Shown here piece after piece: positions 1 through 8,700 of a DNA stretch of 64,000 bases. The notes under the pieces were generated by a model that was given only the letters and a program-made list of their open reading frames with translations, did no database searches and had not been told where the DNA came from. Source of the stretch: Massilia rhizosphaerae (GTDB taxonomy: Bacteria > Pseudomonadota > Gammaproteobacteria > Burkholderiales > Burkholderiaceae_D); assembly GCF_016093545.1 (NCBI RefSeq), contig NZ_JADKYX010000025.1, positions 47,609 to 111,608 of the forward strand, in the 5' to 3' direction. Position 1 is the first letter of the stretch; each line of letters opens with the position of its first letter. Position numbers and translations under genes: made by a program.

Positions 1-2
1 CA

Positions 3-389
3 TGGGACCCGGCTTTGGCGCGCAAGAAACTCCGCGCAGAGGCCAAGAAAAACGCGGACGCGCTCGTGTGCGACGCCCTGCTCGACCAGGACATCTTTGC
101 CGGCGTCGGCAACATCATCAAGAACGAGGTGCTGTTCCGCATCCGCGTGGATCCGCGGTCGACCGTGGGGGCGCTGCCGCCGGCCAAGCTGCGCGCCCTC
201 GTGCAGGAAGCGCGCCAGTACAGCTTCGACTTCCTCGAATGGAAGAAAGCCTTCGTCCTCAAGAAGCACTGGCTGGCCCACAATCAGAAAACGTGTCCCC
301 GCTGCCATATCCCGTTCCACAAGGCGCACCTGGGCCGGACGAATCGGCGCAGCTTCTGGTGCGAGCGCTGCCAGAAGCGTTACGGTTGA
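3..389 (+). CDS. Fpg/Nei-family DNA glycosylase, C-terminal part (cut by window edge)
   Basis: This is the C-terminal ~128 residues of a formamidopyrimidine/endonuclease VIII-type base-excision glycosylase; the N-terminal catalytic proline lies outside the window. The visible part is the helix-two-turn-helix region (DIFAGVGNIIKNEVLF), which is the DNA-binding core of this family, followed by a C-terminal zinc finger with two CxxC pairs (CPRC and CERC) around GRTNRRS, the beta-hairpin that carries the DNA-contacting arginine. The gene ends with TGA at 387-389. The frame is open to the left edge, so the true start cannot be seen. Whether it is Fpg, Nei or a plant-like variant cannot be decided from the C-terminus alone. 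Confidence 0.88.
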   Translation, partial: WDPALARKKLRAEAKKNADALVCDALLDQDIFAGVGNIIKNEVLFRIRVDPRSTVGALPPAKLRALVQEARQYSFDFLEWKKAFVLKKHWLAHNQKTCPRCHIPFHKAHLGRTNRRSFWCERCQKRYG

Positions 390-578
390 ACGGCATGACA
401 AGACGGCATAAATGGCAGGGAAGCAATCCGTTGCGACATTGTGACTTATTGCACTGCGTCATTAATATTTCTTGTTGTTAATGATCACTGCTCATACTAC
501 AATCATTTCAGACTGGTGATGCTCCACCGCAATGCCGTTGTTCATCGACCTGAAACGTTCACGAAATTGGATCGTCAA

Positions 579-2084
579 ATGTCCTTCCTGTCCTCAGCCG
601 CGCCGAAGCTTGCTCCATGGAAAGTACTGCTCGTCGACGACGAACCGGACATCCATGACATCACCAAGCTGACGCTGTCGCGTTTCCGCCTGGACGGCCG
701 CAGCCTCTCGTTCCTGCACGCGTACAGCGGCGCCGAGGCCAAGGACATCCTCGCGCGCGAACACGACATCGCGCTGGTGTTCCTCGACGTGGTCATGGAG
801 CGCGAGGACAGCGGCCTGGAAGTGGCGCGCTGGATGCGCCAGGAGCTGGACAACCAGTTCACCCGCATCGTGCTGCGCACCGGCCAGCCCGGCCAGGCGC
901 CCGAGGAACGCGTAATCGTCGACTACGACATCAACGACTACAAGGAAAAGACGGAGCTCGACCGCACCAAGCTGTTCACGACGACGTTCGCCGCCCTGCG
1001 CGCCTACCGCGACATCATGAAGGTCGAGGACGCCCGCCGCGTCCAGCAGAATTACCGCGAAGGCCTGGAGCGCGTGATCTCGGCCTCGTCGCACCTGTTC
1101 AAGCAGCGCAACCTGAAGGATTTCGCCAGCGGCCTGCTGCAGCAGGTCGTCGCCCTGCTGCGCCTGGAGCAGAGCATGCTGCTGCGCGTGGCCGGCGCCA
1201 GCGTGATCGCGGGCGAGAGCGAGTACGAGGTGCTGGCGCGCATCGGCGACGTCGGCGACGAAGACATCGGTCCGGAACTGATCGCCCAGCTGGACGAGGC
1301 GCGCCACAACCGCATCTCCAAGCTGCATGGCGACACGTATGTCGGCTATTTCCCCAACAACAGCGGCAAGGCGTCGCTGCTCGTGCTCAAGGGCGTGGAA
1401 GAGATTTCCGAGATCGATGTGCAATTGCTCGACGTGTTCTGCTCGGGCGTCGCCATCGCCTTCGACAACATCCTGCTGAACCAGGAAATCACCGACACCC
1501 AGGCCGAGCTGATCCTGCGCCTCGGCGACGTCGTCGAATCGCGCTCGAACGAGGCCGGCAACCACGTGCGCCGCATGGCCCAGGTGTGCCACCTGCTGGC
1601 GCTGGAATCCGGCATGCCGGACGACGAGACGGCCGTGCTGATGCATGCCGCGCCGATGCACGACGTGGGCAAGATCGCGACGCCGGATGCCGTGCTGCTG
1701 AAACCGGGCCGCCTCACGCCCGAGGAATGGGACATCATGAAGCTGCACCCGACCATCGGCCTGCAGATCCTGGACGGCTCGCAGCGCCCGATCCTGAAGG
1801 CGGCCGCCGTGATCGCCCACCAGCACCACGAGAAGTGGGACGGCAGCGGCTATCCGCAAGGCCTCAAGGGCGAGGACATCCACCCGTATGCGCGCATCGT
1901 GGCCGTGGCCGACGTGTTCGACGCCCTCACCCACGAGCGCGTCTACAAGAAGGCGTGGCCCATCGACCAGGTGCGCGACTACCTGCACGAAGTGGCGGGC
2001 CAGCACCTCGATCCGCATTACGTCGACATCCTCATCCGCAACATCGACAAGGCCGCCGAGATCAACGAGCGCTGGCCGGACTGA
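579..2084 (+). CDS. Response regulator with DUF3369 and HD-GYP domains (c-di-GMP phosphodiesterase)
   Basis: A 501-residue regulator predicted to hydrolyse c-di-GMP under two-component control. Residues ~14-145 are a receiver domain (VLLVDDEP, likely phospho-acceptor Asp70 in LVFLDVV). Residues ~180-335 match the DUF3369 sensor module. Residues ~340-500 are an HD-GYP domain with HDVGK (His361/Asp362) and HHEKWDGSGYP (416-426), so the metal and GYP signatures are intact. I chose ATG 579 because homologues begin shortly before the receiver domain; an in-frame GTG at 441 would add an unconserved 46-residue leader. The ~190 bases before it are AT-rich and probably carry the promoter. The downstream hybrid kinase is on the same strand 99 bases away and is a plausible partner. 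Confidence 0.88.
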   Translation: MSFLSSAAPKLAPWKVLLVDDEPDIHDITKLTLSRFRLDGRSLSFLHAYSGAEAKDILAREHDIALVFLDVVMEREDSGLEVARWMRQELDNQFTRIVLRTGQPGQAPEERVIVDYDINDYKEKTELDRTKLFTTTFAALRAYRDIMKVEDARRVQQNYREGLERVISASSHLFKQRNLKDFASGLLQQVVALLRLEQSMLLRVAGASVIAGESEYEVLARIGDVGDEDIGPELIAQLDEARHNRISKLHGDTYVGYFPNNSGKASLLVLKGVEEISEIDVQLLDVFCSGVAIAFDNILLNQEITDTQAELILRLGDVVESRSNEAGNHVRRMAQVCHLLALESGMPDDETAVLMHAAPMHDVGKIATPDAVLLKPGRLTPEEWDIMKLHPTIGLQILDGSQRPILKAAAVIAHQHHEKWDGSGYPQGLKGEDIHPYARIVAVADVFDALTHERVYKKAWPIDQVRDYLHEVAGQHLDPHYVDILIRNIDKAAEINERWPD

Positions 2085-2183
2085 CGCATTGGCATCTCCT
2101 TTCCCGCAGGCCGGGACAAGCTAAGCATTGTCGGGTAGTATGCAGAGCTCCGAGGCAACATCATCCCGACCGCCACCCGGCCC

Positions 2184-4388
2184 ATGCGTATCCGAACCCG
2201 ACTGCTGATCCTGATCCTCGTGATCCTGGTGCCCGCCTTTGTCGCGGCGATACTGGCCGTCTGGTATGTCTACCAGGAAGAACGGGTGGCCCAGGAAACG
2301 AGCGTCAAGGAAGCCGTGCGCGCCTTCTCCCTGGTGGTCGACAACGAACTGGAAACGAAGGAAGGCATCCTGCGCGCGCTGGCGAATTCCCCCGCGCTGG
2401 CCAGGGGCGACTTCGACAACTTTTATCGCCACGCCAGCTCGCTCGCGCCGGGCGACGAGACGGGCATCATCCTGATCGGCCTGGACGGCCGCCAACTGCT
2501 CAACACGCGGGCCCCGCTGGGCGCGCCGCTGCCGTTCCGGCGCGCGTCGAACATCGACCTGCTGATGAAGCGGACCGGCGCCGACCGCACGCTCGTGTCC
2601 GACCTGTTCGTGTCGGCCATCCTGCACCGCCACGACTTCGCCATCCAGGTGCCGGTGCGCGTGGACGGCGCCATCCGTTATTACCTGTCCATGGGCATCA
2701 ATGCGGCCACCCTGCAGAACGTGCTGCGGGAACAGCGCTTCCCCGCCGAGTGGCAGGCCACCATCCTCGACCGCAACGGCAAGGTCGTCGCGCGCTCGCT
2801 CGACGCCGACCACTACCGCGGACATTCGGTCAGCAACCTGGCGCTATCCCTGTTCGCCGCGCACCGCGAGGGCGTGTTCACGAGCAGGAACCTGGCCGGC
2901 ATCCCCGTGCAGGCCTTCTACAGCACCGTGCCGGCGTCGGACTGGAAAGTCCTCATCAGCATTCCCACGGCCGACCTGCGCCGCGTGCCGCTGCATGCGG
3001 CGATGTTCCTGGCCACCATCATGGCCGTGCTGCTCGTGCTGGCCTCGGTGGCCGCGCGCTGGTTCGCGCGCCGCGCCGCCGTCCCGATCGAATACCTGGG
3101 CCGCAGCGCGGAAGACCTGGGCGCCGGCCGCGAGGTGCACTACCAGCCCCAGGGCGTGATCGAGATCGACGCGGTGGCGCAGCGCATGGCCGAGGCCAGC
3201 CGCCAGATCCTGGCGGCCCAGGGCGAACTGGAGCAACGCGTGACCGCGGCCGTCGCCGCCAGCGAGCGCGCCCAGACCGCCCTCGTGCGCGGCCAGAAAC
3301 TGGAAGCCCTCGGCCGCCTCACGGGCGGCATCGCCCACGAATTCAACAACCTCCTGCAGACGCTGACGACCGCGCTGCAGCTGGCCTCCCTGACGGCGAA
3401 CCAGCCCAAGGTGCTGAGCCTGGTGGACACCTGCAAGCGCACCGTGAACCGCGCCACCGCGCTCACGACGCGCCTCGGCTCGTTCGGCCGCGTGCAGGAC
3501 GCGCGCCTGCTCACGGTCGACCCGGGCGAGCAGGTGCGCGGCTCCGTGCAACTGCTGCGCGGCGTGCTGCTCCAGGGCACGCGCATGGAGGTGCAGTGCG
3601 CGGACGACGTGTGGCCCGTGACCATCGACCCGGTGCAGTTCGACCTGGCGCTGCTGAATCTCGCCATCAATGCGCGCGACGCCATGCCGGACGGCGGCCG
3701 CCTCCTCATCGAGGCGCGCAACTGCACCCTCGAGGCGACGATGGAACGCACGGGCGGCGACTACGTGCGCGTGAGCGTGGCCGACACCGGCACGGGCATG
3801 CCGCCCGAGGTGCAGGCGCGCGCGCTCGACCCGTTCTTCACGACGAAACCGCCGGGCCAGGGCTCCGGCCTCGGGCTGCCCCAGGCCTACGCCTTCGCCA
3901 CCCAGTCGCGCGGGTGGCTGACCTTGTCGAGCACGGTCGGTGCGGGCACCGTCATCGACATCTATCTGCCGCGTTCGCGCCAACCGCTGTCGGCCGTGGC
4001 GGCACGCGCCGACGCCGAGGGCCCCGGCCGCGGCAGCGGACGCGTCCTGTTCGTCGAGGACGACCCGCTCGTGCGCGAAGCCGTCGTGCGCGGCCTGGAA
4101 GACTGCGGCTTCGACGTGATGGTGGCGGCGGACGGCGACAAGGCCCTCGCCATGCTCGACGCCGGCCTCGATGCCGACGTCGTGTTTTCCGACATCGTCA
4201 TGCCCGGCAAGGTGAGCGGCATCGACCTGGCCGGCATCCTGCGCGAGCGCCGCCCCGGCCTGCCGGTGGTGCTCGCCACCGGCTACACCGAGCAGCGCGC
4301 CGTCATCCCGGGCGTGCAGGTGCTGGCCAAGCCCTACGAGATCGACCAGCTGGTCGAGCTGCTCTCCAACCTGTCCGGCAACCGCTGA
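2184..4388 (+). CDS. Membrane hybrid sensor histidine kinase with C-terminal receiver
   Basis: A 734-residue inner-membrane sensor kinase. Residues ~5-27 are a transmembrane helix, ~30-270 a periplasmic Cache-like sensor region, and ~272-294 a second transmembrane helix. The kinase core follows, with H-box GGIAHEFNN (His385), then a catalytic ATPase domain with DTGTGMP and GSGLGLP. Residues ~615-730 are a receiver domain with FVEDDP and the likely phospho-acceptor Asp670 (FSDIVMPG). This order fits autophosphorylation followed by relay to its own receiver. The ligand cannot be read from sequence. It lies 99 bases after the HD-GYP regulator, so it may signal into c-di-GMP turnover, which is inference. 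Confidence 0.88.
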   Translation: MRIRTRLLILILVILVPAFVAAILAVWYVYQEERVAQETSVKEAVRAFSLVVDNELETKEGILRALANSPALARGDFDNFYRHASSLAPGDETGIILIGLDGRQLLNTRAPLGAPLPFRRASNIDLLMKRTGADRTLVSDLFVSAILHRHDFAIQVPVRVDGAIRYYLSMGINAATLQNVLREQRFPAEWQATILDRNGKVVARSLDADHYRGHSVSNLALSLFAAHREGVFTSRNLAGIPVQAFYSTVPASDWKVLISIPTADLRRVPLHAAMFLATIMAVLLVLASVAARWFARRAAVPIEYLGRSAEDLGAGREVHYQPQGVIEIDAVAQRMAEASRQILAAQGELEQRVTAAVAASERAQTALVRGQKLEALGRLTGGIAHEFNNLLQTLTTALQLASLTANQPKVLSLVDTCKRTVNRATALTTRLGSFGRVQDARLLTVDPGEQVRGSVQLLRGVLLQGTRMEVQCADDVWPVTIDPVQFDLALLNLAINARDAMPDGGRLLIEARNCTLEATMERTGGDYVRVSVADTGTGMPPEVQARALDPFFTTKPPGQGSGLGLPQAYAFATQSRGWLTLSSTVGAGTVIDIYLPRSRQPLSAVAARADAEGPGRGSGRVLFVEDDPLVREAVVRGLEDCGFDVMVAADGDKALAMLDAGLDADVVFSDIVMPGKVSGIDLAGILRERRPGLPVVLATGYTEQRAVIPGVQVLAKPYEIDQLVELLSNLSGNR

Positions 4389-4397
4389 AGCAAGCCC

Positions 4398-4730
4398 TTA
4401 CAGCGTCAGCGTGACCAGTTCGCCCGCGACCGCGACCGTGCACAGGGTGGCATTGAGCTGCCCGCCCGACGGCGTGCTGCAGTCGGCGCTGACCCGCTTG
4501 CCCTGCCATGTGCCGCCGAATTTGCCGTCGCCGTGCAGCAGCGAAATCTGATCGTCGATGACCTTGTCGCCGTTGACGAAGATCCGGACATCCGAGCTGT
4601 CGACCAATTCGCCGTGGATGGCGACCTTGCCGTCCCGGCTCGTGTAGTGACTCCCGGTTACCGGCACGAATGCGGCGCAGCCGGACAGTGTGACGCCCAG
4701 AACAGCCCCGATCATGAATTTTGTTGACAT
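4398..4730 (-). CDS. Small hypothetical lipoprotein
   Basis: A 110-residue protein with a lipoprotein signal: MSTKFMIGAVLGVTLSGCAAF, where LSGC is the lipobox and the Cys after the hydrophobic stretch would be lipidated. The mature part contains a short beta-rich repeat-like stretch (KVAIHGELVDSSDVRIFVNGDKVI) and two further cysteines. I do not recognise a named family. Start ATG at 4730 puts the signal peptide at the N-terminus; a GTG nine codons upstream is less likely. It converges with the hybrid kinase gene, leaving only nine bases between the two stop codons. Confidence 0.7.
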   Translation of the reverse strand: MSTKFMIGAVLGVTLSGCAAFVPVTGSHYTSRDGKVAIHGELVDSSDVRIFVNGDKVIDDQISLLHGDGKFGGTWQGKRVSADCSTPSGGQLNATLCTVAVAGELVTLTL

Positions 4731-4951
4731 CTTTGTGTATTTTCCGCTTATTTGCACGGTTATTCCCTAGAACAGAGAATAATACGCGTATTTATACGGA
4801 ACGCACTATTCAAATATCGCAACACTCGTTATTTTTTTGTAATGTAAATTTCGGTCAGAATATGCATTTTTCATTTTCCACACGGAAACTTCTGGTTGCA
4901 GCCGTGGATGGGCGCCAGGCGTAGAATGAACCCATCATGGAGGACGTGAAC

Positions 4952-5344
4952 ATGCAAACCCTGCCTTTGCGGATCGGCGCCGGCCAAGACTTGCGCGCCG
5001 TGCTCGACGCCCTCGTCGCACAACACCACGTGGAAGCCGCCTTCGTGCTGCAAGGGATCGGCAGCCTGTCGGTCGCCAGGCTGCGCTTCGCCGGCCGATC
5101 GGAGTTCACGGAATTGCGCGGCGACCTGGAAATCCTCACGCTGGGCGGCTCGCTGTCGCCGGACGGGCCCCATCTGCACGTGTCCGTGGCGGACGACGGC
5201 GGGCGCGTCATCGGCGGGCACCTGGGGCCGGGGTGCATCGTGCGCACGACGGCCGAGATTCTTGTGGCCTTGCTGCCGCGGCACCGGTTCCGGCGCGAAT
5301 TCGATCCGGCGACCGGATTTGATGAATTGTTCGTGAAGGCTTAG
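4952..5344 (+). CDS. PPC/DUF296 domain protein
   Basis: A 130-residue protein made of a single PPC (plants and prokaryotes conserved, DUF296) domain. Recognisable blocks are the N-terminal RIGAGQDLR, the GIGSLS turn, ILTLGGSLSPDGPHLHVSVAD with its conserved His pair, and GGHLGPG. In plants the domain is fused to AT-hooks; bacterial stand-alone copies form trimers and their biochemical role is not settled. I chose ATG 4952 because GGAGG at 4939-4943 sits eight bases in front of it; the upstream ATG at 4937 overlaps that ribosome-binding site. The ~200 bases upstream are clearly AT-rich. Confidence 0.85.
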   Translation: MQTLPLRIGAGQDLRAVLDALVAQHHVEAAFVLQGIGSLSVARLRFAGRSEFTELRGDLEILTLGGSLSPDGPHLHVSVADDGGRVIGGHLGPGCIVRTTAEILVALLPRHRFRREFDPATGFDELFVKA

Positions 5345-5513
5345 GGCGCCAGCTGAACGATGATTTTCTTGGCTTTGACTCAACAAGGTCTTCAAGAACT
5401 CTTGGCCGCCCCTGAGGGGGCCTTCGTGGGCCGTCTTCACTAGGCCGGCATTCATGACGTAGAGTTCACCTCGACATCGTTGCTGCCGATCCGGATCAAT
5501 GGTCAGAACATAG

Positions 5514-5693
5514 CAAGCGCTCGGCCACCTGACCGGGCGGCTGCTGTTTGCGCGCGAGCCGTATGAGCTGGACGTGGAGCGAGTCATCCGGCACGCCAGG
5601 CAGTGCGGCTGCGCGCTGGAACTCGACTCGCAGCCGGCACCGCTGGACCTGAACGGCAGTTACTGCATGACGAGGAGCGCATTGAGCAAGTGA
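5514..5693 (+). pseudogene. polX-like PHP-domain remnant
   Basis: About 57 codons read as a piece of the C-terminal PHP domain of a PolX-type DNA polymerase/3'-5' exonuclease: LGHLTGRLLFAREPYELD, then VERVIRHARQCGCALELD, then LNGSYC. The frame opens just after a TAG at 5511 and closes at TGA 5691-5693, where the family sequence should continue with further PHP metal-binding residues. No polymerase domain is present upstream. It is therefore a decayed fragment. I see no other gene in 5345-5513. The remnant ends 94 bases before the DUF4157 protein gene. Confidence 0.7.
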
Positions 5694-5787
5694 TGCCGCG
5701 GGTTACAATGCCCCGCAAACCCTCCCCTGCAGAGCCGGGCCGCCTGGCCCGTCGCCGGGCCCTTGACAAAACGCGAAGGATCGCCAG

Positions 5788-8700
5788 ATGCAGCAAGCAG
5801 AGAAAGCCCTGAATCCGGCGGCCGAAACACGTCAACGGCAGCCGGCCGCCGGACGCACGGACGCGCACGCGACCTTCGCTGACAAACGACCTGAAGCCAG
5901 CGCGCAGGACGAGCTGTTGCAATTGATCGCGCAAAGCCCACGCGTGGATGCGTTGGGGGCAATGAACGAGAGCATTCAGGACAGCCCGCGCATGGTGGCG
6001 CAGCGGCGCCAATTGAGCGGCATCTTCGGCGGGGGGGCGCAACAGGCGCCGCTGCAGGGCCGGCTTGGGACGCTGCAGCGCAAGGAACCCGACGAAGAAG
6101 AGTTGCGGATGAAGGCCGCGCCGGCGGCGCCCAATCGTATCGGCCTGCCGGATGGCCTGAAGAGTGGGATCGAATCGCTTTCGGGCATGCCGATGGACCA
6201 TGTCCGGGTCCACTACAACTCGTCGCAGCCTGCGCAACTGAACGCGCTGGCGTACGCGCAGGGCAGCGACATCCATCTCGGCCCCGGCCAGGAACAGCAT
6301 CTGCCGCACGAAGCCTGGCACGTCGTCCAGCAGGCGCAGGGACGGGTGCGGCCGACGACGCAGATGAAAGATGCGGTTCCGGTTAATGACGATCAGGGGC
6401 TTGAGCGTGAAGCGGACGTGATGGGGGCGAAGGCTGCGAGCGTGCAGCTGGAGGCGGACACGAAACCGCGCCCCACGCCGAGCCGCCCGGGCTTGCGGCA
6501 AGGAGGCAGTGGATCATCCATCCAGCGCAAGGACGCCAAAACCAAGGCCAAGGATCGCAAGATCGACCTGGGCGAGAAGGCCATCCTCGGCAGCAAGGAC
6601 AAGGCGCTGGTCGCGCCGCGCGGCGCGTCGCTGGCGGACGACCCCGAGTTCGAGAAGCGGGCGGTGGAGTTCGAGAAGCGCCTCGGCCACTTCTGCTTCA
6701 ACCACCCGCGCGCCAACCAGGCCGCTGGCAGGCTGTGTGCGCCGATCCTCGGCTACATCAAGGCCAAACTCGCGCGCATCGAGGGCGACAAGGCCAAGCG
6801 TGCCGAGGAGCGGCGCCTGTACACCGCGCTCGCCGGGCAGGCGACCTACGCGGGCGCGGTGGCAAAGAGCGACAAGTCGGCCGACGACGAGACCGACCTG
6901 CGGGGCCTTGTCGGCCCGATCACCGCCGTGATCGACAGCGGCAACCTGCGTGAACGCCTGAATCTGGTTGACCAGTTCATGCGCATCCTGGGCGCCGACT
7001 TTGCCGCTGCGCACGGCGACAAATACGCCGAGTTCCGCGCGATCGCGGAAGAGGCCAAGCTCGATCTCGAGGCGCTCGACGAGCGCAACAAGACGCTCGC
7101 CGACAAGCATCCCACGGAACGGAGTCTTGCCGACCATGCGCCCAAGGACTCGGCCCTGGTCGAGCGTGACACGATCCGCGTGATCACCAGCGACCCCCGT
7201 CCTTTCTCCGACATGTGCGCGCGCGACATGCGTACCGCCCCCCTCAGCGAGCGCGAGAGCCAGCACCAGAAGATAGGCAAGCCGAAGGACAAGCTCAAGT
7301 TCACGGAAGGGGCCAAGCAGTTCGCGATCAACGAGGCGCATGGCTGGGTCGAACAGATGCGCACGCTCAGCCTGCCGCTCAAGGCAGGCCCCTCCGGCCA
7401 CACGCAGGTGTTCATGGAGGCCAACCGCTTCCTCGGCGCCGCCGTGTCGCCGTTCGACATCCGTCTCGCCAGCATCGGTCATCTCCTGCCGATCAACGCG
7501 CACAGCCTCGTCGAGATCCTCGACGTCGCGCAGCATCACGGCTGCCCCTACGAGCCGGGACCGCTCATGTACCGCCAGCTCCTGCCGATGTCGACGCAAG
7601 AGCTGCGCGTCGTCGGCGGCGGCCGCTTCCCGGACGAGAAGACCGACGAGGAACTTCGGCGTAACGTGAGCGCCGAGCAGCGCGCCAACATCCCCGAGCT
7701 GAACGACCTCGAGCTGGCCAAACACAAGCAGGCGCAGGAGGCGCGGATGGCCGGCGCCCTCGCCGAGATGGGCGTCGAGAAGGGCGCGGGCGGGCGGGTA
7801 TCGGAAGTCCTGAAGGCCAAGGACGGCAAAGGCGCCCAGACCCGCGGCGCCATCGAACGCGTGCTGCGCAACCCCATCAAGACCTACGTGCAGCGGGAGG
7901 CGCTCAACACCGCCGACAAGAGTGCGATATCGACGGAGAAGGCGGACATCGAGGCGGCGAAGAAAAAGATCGACGAGGCGCTCGGCGCGTTGGGCGTGAA
8001 GAACCTCGGCAAGTATCCCGATGCGTACGAGCGCTGCGTCAAGCACTTGCAGAACTCGACGCTCACGACCAACCTGCCCACCACGGCCTTGTTCTCGGTG
8101 CTGCGCGGGGGCTACCTGAACCGTGCGGAACGCACCCAGGGCACTGCCGACAGCAACAAAATCTTCAACCCCGACTACGGATACCCCGACTACGCCTACA
8201 CGCGCGACCAGGCCGAGCGGCGCCTGCACCACCTGCCGCCGATGCACCCGCACTTCGTGCCGGAGGACATGCAAGAGGCGTACGACGAGGTGCTCGAATC
8301 CCGTATCAAGGGCACGAAGAGCGAGCACGCGAAAGGCGTCTACAAGAAGGAGGAGCAGGGGCCGGTCATCAAGGTGACGTCGGAGACCGGCGAGGAGTCC
8401 TATCCGCTCGAGGACCCGCGGCGCCCCGCGACCGAGGTGTTTCGCGGTCGCGAGTACCTCAAGGCCGTGGATGAGCCGAGCGAGCCGCTGTCGCTGCCGG
8501 GCGACCGCCCGCACTCGGCTGCGCTCAACCCGCTTGGCTACCGGAGCGGCGGTGCGCCGTCGGTGGCGTACGGCAAATCGAGCCTGGTGTGGAAGCACGA
8601 GGTAAACAAACGCAGCACGTACACCGGGATGGACAGCAAGGACTACATGGTCGAGGGCAAGGCGCTTTCGCGCGGCGGCCCTCCGACGGGCCTGAACGTG

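Noticed and set aside
441..578. GTG start at 441 for the HD-GYP regulator
   Set aside because: The extra 46 residues are encoded in AT-rich, promoter-like DNA and do not resemble receiver-domain N-termini.
1586..4414. A 942-codon plus-strand frame across the HD-GYP and hybrid kinase genes
   Set aside because: It is an Arg/Ala/Pro-rich shadow in another frame of two well-supported genes.
5345..5513. A minus-strand frame extending from 5587 to 4871 as a gene
   Set aside because: It crosses the PPC-domain gene antisense and shows no domain, ribosome-binding site or composition typical of a real gene.
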